Of a DNA stretch of 5,696 nt, positions 1-4,485 are shown one piece after another. The DNA lies in the NCBI GenBank assembly GCA_025937035.1, contig JAICSG010000297.1:1-5696 (forward strand), read 5' to 3'. Position numbers and translations under genes: made by a program. The notes beneath the pieces were generated by a model that saw only the letters and a program-made list of their open reading frames with translations, did no database searches and was not told the DNA's origin. The stretch comes from Thermoanaerobaculia bacterium. GTDB taxonomy: Bacteria > Acidobacteriota > Thermoanaerobaculia > Multivoradales > UBA5704. Positions within the stretch are counted from its first letter, which is position 1. Every line of letters starts with the position of its first letter.

Positions 1-1
1 C

Positions 2-598
2 ATGGAAAAAATGAGCCGGGACCTCCAGAAGAGCCTCAACCCGCGTCTCGAGAAGCTCTCCCGCGAGCTGTCCGAGAAGGCCACCAAAATGGCGCCCTCC
101 GCCGAAATGCAGCGGCTGGCCCAAGAGATGGCCAGGCTCGGCGAGCAGATGCGCCCCTCCGAGGAGGAGATGGCCAAGCTGCACACCCTGATCGACCAGG
201 AGGTGCGGAAGCACGGTCCCGACGGCAAGCTCACCGCCGAGGAGCGCGAGCACATCCGGCGCGAGGCCCGGGAGATGGCCGAAAAGATGAAGCCCACCGC
301 CGAGCAGCGGCGCAAGATGGAAGAGCTCCGCGCCCAGATGGAGGCCGAGAGGGCCAAGATGGGCGAGGACTTCCGCGCCGCCAACCGGGAGCAGATCGAG
401 AAGCTCCAGCGCCAGGTCCGCGAGGAGGTCGAGCGCGAGATGCAGGGGATGCGTAACGAGATGCGCCGCGAGCTCGACGAACGGAAGGCGATCGAGAAGC
501 AGGAGCGGAAGGAGCGCCGCGAGCACCGGCGCGACGCGAAGCCGGACCGGGATCAGGACCGGGACGATGACGGCGGAAAGTCGGCTCCGGGGCTCTGA
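2..598 (+). CDS. Charged, Met-rich probable coiled-coil protein, 5' end possibly outside the window
   Basis: The frame is open from base 2 to a TGA at 596-598 (198 codons). An ATG sits at base 2 and another at 11, but no upstream sequence is visible, so this may be only the C-terminal part of a larger protein. Almost the whole chain is Glu, Lys, Arg, Gln, Met and Ala with no hydrophobic segment, which predicts long helices or a coiled coil. A short unit, Met-x-Pro-Ser/Thr followed by a Glu-rich helix, recurs at residues 30-33, 50-53 and 96-99. Residues 161-190 are strongly basic and then Asp/Arg-rich, ending in a flexible tail. I do not recognise a catalytic domain. Such tails follow the M56 (BlaR1-like) peptidase domain in some Acidobacteriota proteins; that is a suggestion only. 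It converges with the lipoprotein gene at 818. Confidence 0.7.
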   Translation: MEKMSRDLQKSLNPRLEKLSRELSEKATKMAPSAEMQRLAQEMARLGEQMRPSEEEMAKLHTLIDQEVRKHGPDGKLTAEEREHIRREAREMAEKMKPTAEQRRKMEELRAQMEAERAKMGEDFRAANREQIEKLQRQVREEVEREMQGMRNEMRRELDERKAIEKQERKERREHRRDAKPDRDQDRDDDGGKSAPGL

Positions 599-616
599 AA
601 ACTACGGACCGTTGAT

Positions 617-635
617 GCCGCCCCTTCGGGGCGGC
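617..635 (+). terminator. GC-rich hairpin after the charged-protein gene
   Basis: GCCGCCCC at 617-624 pairs perfectly with GGGGCGGC at 628-635 around a TTC loop, 18 bases past the TGA at 598. The stem is strong enough for an intrinsic terminator, but a C-rich stretch follows instead of a T run, so termination is inferred. Its 3' arm touches the left end of the larger palindrome. Confidence 0.45.
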
Positions 636-782
636 CCTCACTCCCCAACCCCTCTCTCCCGGCCTCCCCTCCACCTGACGGGAGAGAGGGGCTCCAAACC
701 GCTCTCTCCGATGGTCTTTCTCCCTCTTCTCCCGTCGGGAAGGGGGGGAGGCCGGGAGAAGAGGGCCGGGGTGATGAGGGCC
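633..782. repeat. REP-like composite palindrome between convergent genes
   Basis: Two perfect 13-bp inverted repeats stand in a row: 649-661 with 679-691 (17-base loop) and 722-734 with 753-765 (18-base loop). The outer flanks also match. The stretch 633-669 is an imperfect reverse complement of about 745-782, both beginning GGCCCTCA and sharing CTCCCGGCCTCCCC. The element can therefore fold as two hairpins or as one long hairpin, and the two folds exclude each other. CCCTCTCCC/GGGAGAGGG palindromes of this kind are common intergenic repeats in high-GC bacteria. Its place between two 3' ends suggests a bidirectional terminator or mRNA 3'-end stabiliser. Whether it is multicopy cannot be seen from one window. 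Confidence 0.75.
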
Positions 783-817
783 AACCTACCGGGAGCGCCG
801 AATTTCCGGAGCTCCCC

Positions 818-1513
818 TTACTTCTTCCCCCGCACACTCTTCAGCATCCCCACGAACGCATCCCGCTGGGGCCCCAGCGTGGCGTCCGGGCCGGTGGCCT
901 TGAAGAACCAGGGGCCGCCCGGGCCCTCGACCACCGCGCCGTAGAGCCGTCCGTTGGGCACCGGCGAGGTCGGGCCCGTCCCCATCCCGCTGGGCTTCAG
1001 GGTCCCCTTCGCGTCGACCCAGGTGACCTTGTAGCCCTTGGTCTCAAAGGTCTCCGGCGTGGGCTTGCCCGCCCCGTCCACCTGTCCCACCCAGCGCTCG
1101 ATGTTGGCGTCCACCGGCCCGCCTCCGCCCGGCCCGAAGAAGAAGACCGCGAAGTCGCCGTTGCCGCCGGGGCCGGGGATGGCCGCCTGGGCCAGACGCA
1201 TGCTCGACGAGGGCTTCTGGCTCTGCCACCCCTTGGGGAGGTCGAAGTCGATCCCGCCCGCGGCCCCGGCCGCCTGCTGCGAGTTGACCTGCGGATCGAT
1301 CAGGCCGGCGTGGGGGGAAAGGGGGGCCACCCCGGAGCCGGAGTCGCCCGCCGGCTGGCCGGAGGGGGCGGTGGGAGCGGTGGCGGTCGTCTCCGCCATG
1401 CTGGGCGGGGCCGCGCTGGACGAAGCCTCGGGCGCCGGCGCGGCGGTCTCTTGCTTGCCGCAGGCGCAGAGGGTCAACAGGAGCAGGGTCAAGAGAAGAA
1501 CATGGCGGGTCAT
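818..1513 (-). CDS. Lipoprotein of an uncharacterised family with Pro/Ala-rich linker
   Basis: The protein has 231 residues. It starts at the ATG at 1513-1511, preceded six bases upstream by a full GAGGAGG Shine-Dalgarno site (complement of 1520-1526). Residues 1-17 are a lipoprotein signal peptide with lipobox Leu-Cys-Ala before Cys18, so the mature protein should be lipid-anchored and face the periplasm or outside. Residues 20-80 are a low-complexity Ala/Pro/Ser/Thr linker. The folded part is about 87-231, with recognisable stretches DFDLPKGW, SSSMRLAQAAIPG, AVFFFGPGGGG, DANIERW (135-141), GAVVEGPGGPWFFKATGP and MLKSVRGKK at the end. I know this pattern from unnamed predicted lipoproteins in high-GC environmental bacteria; its biochemical role is unknown. 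It begins 34 bases after the GT39 stop and probably shared its transcript. A truncated relative lies at 3016-3192. Confidence 0.88.
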   Translation of the reverse strand: MTRHVLLLTLLLLTLCACGKQETAAPAPEASSSAAPPSMAETTATAPTAPSGQPAGDSGSGVAPLSPHAGLIDPQVNSQQAAGAAGGIDFDLPKGWQSQKPSSSMRLAQAAIPGPGGNGDFAVFFFGPGGGGPVDANIERWVGQVDGAGKPTPETFETKGYKVTWVDAKGTLKPSGMGTGPTSPVPNGRLYGAVVEGPGGPWFFKATGPDATLGPQRDAFVGMLKSVRGKK

Positions 1514-1547
1514 CGGAATCCTCCTCGAATTTGCGCGACAGAGACTA

Positions 1548-2728
1548 TCACCGCCCTGGCGGGGGAGGCCCGCTGCGCACGAACAGGATCTCCGAGTCGG
1601 ACATGCGGGTCGTGCTGACGACCCGCAGCCGGTCCCGGGTCACGGCGGGGAGCGCCGCCAGCGACTTCTCGTCCAGGATGGCATAGACCGGCGCCGCCCC
1701 GGCCGCCTGGTAGCCGGCGGTTTCCCGCCCGATCTCCGTGGCGAGCCGGCGGACCGACTTGATGGAATTCACCGCCGGAAAGACCATGGACTGCGCCACC
1801 AGATAGGAGACGAGCCGCATGCGGGGATCCCGGCGCTCGCGCCAGGCCAGCACCAGCCCGTCGATCACCAGGCCGGTCCAGGGGAGCAGGTCCACGGGGA
1901 GCGTTGTCAGGTAGAACCACGGAGGCTGGGCGTGGTGCATGCCGTGGACGGCCGCTCCAGGAAGTGCTTCCGCAGGGCGTCGAAGACCGAGTACTCCCCG
2001 CTCGCCCCGGCCGCCGCCGCCCAGGTGCCGGTAAGGACCAGGAACAGCGCCGGCCCCGAGAACGGCGCGAAGCGCCGCCAGGCGCGGAGGTCGCGGTCGA
2101 AGCCCAGAGTCAGGAGGGCGATCAGGAGCGGGATCAGCAGCCCGACCGGCCCCTTGGCGAGCGTCGCCGCGGCTGCGGCGGCCCAGAACAGCAAGCCGGC
2201 CGGGCGTCCGCGGGCCTGACCGGAGCGGAAGGCCTCGAAGGCCGAGAGCGAGACGAGGATCAGGAAACAGAGCAGGGCGTCGATCTGGGCCGACCGCGCC
2301 TGGCGCCAGAAGAGGACCATGGGGGCGAGGAAGATCCCGGCCACCGGAGGCGCCCTCTCCCCCCACCACCGGCGCGCCAGGCGCATCGTGAGGGCGAGGG
2401 TGCCGAGCGCCGCGAGGAGAGAGGGGAGCCGGGCCGTCCAGGCGGAGACGCCGCCCCAGGGGAGGGAGACGAGGGCGATCAGCCAGAAGAACAGCGGCGG
2501 CTTGTCCGTGGTCACCTCGCCGAGGACGTGGGGGACCATCCAGTGGCCGTCCGCGATCATCTCACGGGCCCCCTCGCCGAAGTACGGCTCATCAGGGGCC
2601 CAGAGGTCATACCCCCCAAGATTCCAGGCGAGGACGATCGCCGCCAGCACCAGGACTAGGAGGGCTCCAGGGGCGGTCGTCCGCGGTCTCATGAGGGTGT
2701 CGCTCATGGCGATGCGGGAGCTTAGCAT
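1548..2728 (-). pseudogene. GT39 / ArnT-like membrane glycosyltransferase, frameshifted and internally shortened
   Basis: Two reading frames together encode one GT39-type protein, the family that moves sugars from polyprenyl-phosphate carriers at the periplasmic face. The N-terminal part (to about 1952) has a first membrane helix at residues 22-37, then LWAPDEP with the family's Asp-Glu (residues 46-47 counted from the ATG at 2728), DKPPLFFWLIA, and several further hydrophobic helices. It then runs out of frame. The other frame resumes with GMHHAQPPWFYLTTLPVDLL, a classic GT39 stretch, and continues to the TGA at 1548. The joined product is about 392 residues, against roughly 500-550 for the family. 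The usual membrane segments after the DPRMRL stretch appear lost, because it runs straight into MVFPAVNSIKSVR, normally near the C terminus. Start is uncertain: ATG at 2728 (weak GCAGGT upstream), 2707 or 2692. Upstream extension would run through selC and is unlikely. Most likely non-functional. Confidence 0.85.
1944..1957 (-). other. Frameshift junction in the GT39 gene
   Basis: Read on the minus strand, CTG GAG CGG is followed by CC GTC CAC GGC ATG. Restoring one G in the CGGCC run gives Leu-Glu-Arg-Ala-Val-His-Gly-Met and joins the two GT39 halves seamlessly. A one-base deletion near 1950-1954 is therefore the simplest event. A sequencing or assembly error in this GC-rich run is the alternative. 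Confidence 0.8.
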
Positions 2729-2755
2729 CGACCTGCCGTCCGGATGGGCTAGAAT
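2728..2755 (+). promoter_or_regulatory. Predicted sigma70 promoter of selC
   Basis: TCGACC at 2728-2733 (four of six with TTGACA) is 16 bases from TAGAAT at 2750-2755 (five of six with TATAAT). The -10 box ends six bases before the first tRNA base at 2762, the expected spacing for a tRNA promoter. It abuts the candidate start codons of the GT39 pseudogene on the other strand, so the two units are divergent and close together. Confidence 0.65.
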
Positions 2756-2761
2756 CCCCCC

Positions 2762-2861
2762 GGAAGCGCTCGGGGGCTGGTGCCTTCTGCGGTCTTCAAA
2801 ACCGTTGTCCGGCGCCGGTTGCGGCGTCGGGGGTGGGTTCGATTCCCATGCGCTTCCGCCA
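2762..2861 (+). tRNA. selC: Selenocysteine tRNA, anticodon TCA
   Basis: All hallmarks of bacterial tRNA-Sec can be paired by hand. The acceptor stem is eight base pairs, GGAAGCGC (2762-2769) with GCGCTTCC (2850-2857), followed by discriminator G and an encoded CCA (2859-2861). The D stem has six pairs with a TGGT loop (2772-2777/2782-2787). The anticodon loop is CTTCAAA, with TCA at 2796-2798. The long variable arm is an eight-pair stem with one G-U (2809-2816/2823-2830). The T stem has five pairs around TTCGATT (2833-2837/2845-2849). The 8+5 acceptor/T stack and about 100-base length match E. coli selC. The charged tRNA reads UGA as selenocysteine when SelB and a SECIS hairpin are present. 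An internally deleted lipoprotein relative and other debris lie just downstream. Confidence 0.97.
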
Positions 2862-2955
2862 TTCGTGCTCAAGGTTTACGACGGCTTCTCGACGCCAGTT
2901 TCGCTTCAGGTCCAGACTTCCTTCTTCCCTGAATCCGCGCCCCAGTGACACAGGG

Positions 2956-2992
2956 AGACCGCAGGAGGGCACCAGCCCCCCGAGCGTTTCCG
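2956..2992 (-). pseudogene. Inverted partial copy of the selC 5' third
   Basis: On the minus strand, 2992 to 2956 repeats selC bases 2761-2795. Of the 35 selC bases 33 are identical, with two substitutions (GGAAG to GGAAA, CCTTC to CCCTC) and two one-base insertions. It covers the acceptor 5' strand, the D arm and the anticodon-stem 5' strand, then similarity stops. No anticodon loop, variable arm, T arm or acceptor 3' strand follows, and no promoter like that of selC precedes it. One inserted base falls on each side of the D stem, so the stem still pairs perfectly and grows from six to seven pairs (GGGGGGC with GCCCTCC). It is a broken second tRNA-Sec or a duplication scar, in inverted orientation to selC. 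Confidence 0.8.
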
Positions 2993-3015
2993 GGAGAGCT
3001 CTGCTTCTCTCGTTT

Positions 3016-3192
3016 TCAGGCATAGCGATCTATCCACAGCTTGCCGGGGTTGTATCCGATCGGATTGCGCTTTGAGCGCACGCTCTTCAGCATCGCGAAG
3101 AACGTCTCCGGCTTTGGGTGGGACCCCGGAGCCGGTTCCATTTGATCGATCCAGTGCTGGACATTAGCCGCCGCCAGGCCGCGGATCTGGAA
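3016..3192 (-). pseudogene. Internally deleted remnant of a lipoprotein-family paralog
   Basis: From a stop at 3195-3193 to the TGA at 3018-3016 the minus strand reads AANVQHWIDQMEP, then KPETFFAMLKSVRSKR, then a 19-residue tail of its own. The first part matches residues 136-156 of the lipoprotein at 818-1513 (DANIERWVGQV, PETF). The second matches its C terminus (FVGMLKSVRGK). About 62 residues between the two Phe positions are missing, and both sides carry TTT/TTC at the join. DNA similarity is also plain: CGCACGCTCTTCAGCATC at 3078-3095 differs in one base from the matching stretch near 831-848. There is no signal peptide and no usable start. It lies directly upstream, on the same strand, of the truncated selC copy. 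Confidence 0.75.
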
Positions 3193-3217
3193 TTATTTAT
3201 CCCCTGAGCTCCGCGTG

Positions 3218-3246
3218 TTGACGTGGATGATAAACTGAAGTAAGAT
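3218..3246 (+). promoter_or_regulatory. Predicted sigma70-like promoter
   Basis: TTGACG (3218-3223, five of six) and TAAGAT (3241-3246, four of six) are separated by 17 bases in an AT-rich pocket. It would drive the low-GC gene beginning at 3432 with a leader of about 180 bases. The -10 box overlaps the ATG of the aldolase-like scrap at 3245, so it cannot serve that frame. Confidence 0.45.
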
Positions 3247-3355
3247 GAAAAATGGAGTTAAGCTCCGTAAGGTGCTTGCCCAAGGCGGTCTTGTCCTCGG
3301 CACTGGTCCTGATCAGATTGACGGTAAAGGCCAGCGGACGGAGGGCGGAGAATAG
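3245..3355 (+). pseudogene. Short frame resembling the N terminus of an HpcH/HpaI aldolase
   Basis: A 36-codon frame runs from the ATG at 3245 to the TAG at 3353. Its first residues, MKNGVKLRKVLAQGGLVLGT, resemble the start of HpcH/HpaI-family class II aldolases, which typically open Met-Lys-Asn-x-x-Lys ... Leu-x-x-Gly-x-x-Val-Leu-Gly-Thr. After this Gly-Thr the resemblance ends and the frame stops, whereas the family is about 250 residues long. There is no clear Shine-Dalgarno site. It is best read as a decayed gene end; chance resemblance over 20 residues is possible. Confidence 0.35.
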
Positions 3356-3419
3356 GATCTAGAGAGGTTCGGCGTCAGCCGCAGTCTAACCATAATTGCC
3401 GATTTTGAGCGGCGCAACC

Positions 3420-3423
3420 GGAG
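3420..3423 (+). promoter_or_regulatory. Ribosome binding site selecting a TTG start
   Basis: GGAG at 3420-3423 lies eight bases before the TTG at 3432. Neither the upstream in-frame TTG at 3396 nor the ATG at 3462 has a comparable purine-rich site, so this site decides the start of the downstream gene. Confidence 0.5.
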
Positions 3424-3431
3424 AAAAAACT

Positions 3432-3944
3432 TTGAGCGAAACGCAAGACCCCAAAAACAGTATGCCGCAAGGTAACCCCGAGTCTGTCGTGACCCACACG
3501 GATGCTCCGCCCAAGCTAGACCTTGAAGGCTCAAAACAACCGCTCTTCAAACTCAAGCTCAGCCTTCCAGGGAAGGACATCGGAGGCGATTGGCTGTGTC
3601 TCAATACTGGCGGCGCTCTTGCATATCAAAATTATTGCGTCACCCAAGGTTCGGTAAGACAGCTCAGGTCGTATGTTTACACCGACGGGAAAACTTATTT
3701 ATATGACCAGGATGGCCACTGGCTGTCCTACGAAACTATTTGGAATATGCTCTACATGTCTTACTGGAGCTACGCGGCCGCTTGGAAAATAGAGAATAAT
3801 CGTTTGATCCGTGAGAAGGACGGTGCTCTCCTGACGTGTAGGCCTCCTCGGGACTGGCCTCTTAGTTATCCAAGCTATTATCTGTCGGCCGAACCCCAGT
3901 CAGAGTACACCCTGAAGGTAGAGGAAGTCGCCATCGAGGGGTAA
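3432..3944 (+). CDS. Low-GC orphan protein, possibly beta-trefoil-like
   Basis: The protein has 170 residues from a TTG start to the TAA at 3942-3944. I do not recognise the family. Residues 1-36 are polar and probably disordered; there is no signal peptide or membrane helix. Residues 37-170 look like a compact beta-rich domain, very rich in Tyr and Trp, with three cysteines (56, 69, 136). Several pieces resemble turns of beta-trefoil or ricin-B-like repeats: GGDWLCLNTGG (51-61), YLYDQDGHWLSY (89-100) and AWKIENNRLIREKDG (117-131) followed by LLTC. A carbohydrate- or protein-binding role would fit that fold but is a guess. Base composition is about 46% GC over 3601-3720, far below the flanks, and codon use follows (AAA, TAT and ATT are common). 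That points to horizontal acquisition next to selC. Confidence 0.7.
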   Translation: MSETQDPKNSMPQGNPESVVTHTDAPPKLDLEGSKQPLFKLKLSLPGKDIGGDWLCLNTGGALAYQNYCVTQGSVRQLRSYVYTDGKTYLYDQDGHWLSYETIWNMLYMSYWSYAAAWKIENNRLIREKDGALLTCRPPRDWPLSYPSYYLSAEPQSEYTLKVEEVAIEG

Positions 3945-4104
3945 CGCGGCAAGTTGCGGTAATTCGGCAAAGTCGCAGAGGATGGTGCCGAACGAGCCGC
4001 CCCTTTCTTGCCCTCATTGCCTGACAACGCCTTCTAGCGGGCGCAGTCGCTATCGCACTTGCTCCGCGGAAGGCTGGCGTTACCCTTTTCAAAGGAGACC
4101 GCTC

Positions 4105-4425
4105 ATGAGATCGAACCGCATCTGGCCCGTCCCAACGATGGTGTTCCTCGCAGTCCTGGGGCTGGTGACAATCTCTCCGGCGCGAGCCCTCACACGATGC
4201 GACCTGGTTTGCAACTGCACGAAGGCCTGCAGCACTCCTTGTGGCTTGCCGGCCACGACCTGCGGGGCGGACGGGGATCCCTGCGTCGGCCATTGCTTCG
4301 CTCTTTCCGCGGCCCAGTCCTTGACCTCCTCGCCGAGGTCGACGCGCGGTGATGCGGGTTTTCTGTCGACCTTGATCTCCTCCGTTCCCGCTCCGCCCAC
4401 GCCGGCCGCAACTGGGAATCGCTGA
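4105..4425 (+). CDS. Small secreted cysteine-rich protein
   Basis: The protein has 106 residues. The ATG at 4105 has an AAAGGAG site at 4091-4097, seven bases upstream, so the longer frame from 3982 is rejected. Residues 1-28 form a Sec signal peptide: basic start, hydrophobic core around 12-23, and Ala-Arg-Ala cleavage site before Leu29. The mature N-terminal part holds eight cysteines between 32 and 64 (positions 32, 36, 38, 42, 46, 53, 60, 64), enough for four disulfides or a metal site. Residues 65-106 are Ser/Thr/Ala/Pro-rich and contain no cysteine. The length and Cys-dense start recall small exported Cys-rich proteins predicted in Acidobacteriota, none with a role known to me. It converges with moeA, 60 bases between the stops. 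Confidence 0.72.
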   Translation: MRSNRIWPVPTMVFLAVLGLVTISPARALTRCDLVCNCTKACSTPCGLPATTCGADGDPCVGHCFALSAAQSLTSSPRSTRGDAGFLSTLISSVPAPPTPAATGNR

Positions 4426-4448
4426 GCCGCTCTCCCGATCCGGGCGGA

Positions 4449-4469
4449 AGCCAGGAGATCGCCCTGGCT
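4449..4469. terminator. Hairpin between convergent genes
   Basis: AGCCAGG (4449-4455) and CCTGGCT (4463-4469) form a perfect seven-pair stem with a seven-base loop, midway between the stop at 4425 and the moeA stop at 4488. It could end transcripts from either side. No T run follows on either strand, so the call is tentative. Confidence 0.4.
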
Positions 4470-4485
4470 CGGTACGGGTGCGCTT

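Noticed and set aside
633..782. CRISPR array
   Set aside because: There are only paired palindromic arms, not regularly spaced direct repeats with unique spacers.
1548..1550. UGA at the end of the GT39 gene as a selenocysteine codon
   Set aside because: A TAG follows it immediately in frame, so no readthrough product is possible.
1038..2219. Long plus-strand open frame of 393 codons
   Set aside because: It runs antisense to the lipoprotein and GT39 genes, is full of Arg/Pro/Gly typical of a GC-rich shadow frame, and has no family motif.
1904..2659. Plus-strand 251-codon frame very rich in Glu, Arg and Gly
   Set aside because: It is the antisense of hydrophobic GT39 codons, which produces such charged sequence; no ribosome site or motif.
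2729..2872. N-terminal extension of the GT39 frame up to an ATG at 2872
   Set aside because: The extension is the antisense of selC and its promoter; the family-like sequence begins only after the ATGs at 2728-2692.
3252..3362. Alternative 36-codon frame from the ATG at 3252
   Set aside because: No ribosome binding site and no recognisable sequence; the overlapping frame from 3245 fits a known family start better.
3982..4104. Longer start for the Cys-rich protein at the ATG at 3982
   Set aside because: The signal peptide begins at the ATG at 4105, which has a strong AAAGGAG site; the extension would bury it.
4423..4425. UGA of the Cys-rich gene as a selenocysteine codon, given selC nearby
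   Set aside because: The following frame runs into antisense moeA, shows no convincing SECIS-like hairpin just after the UGA, and has no selenoprotein motif.
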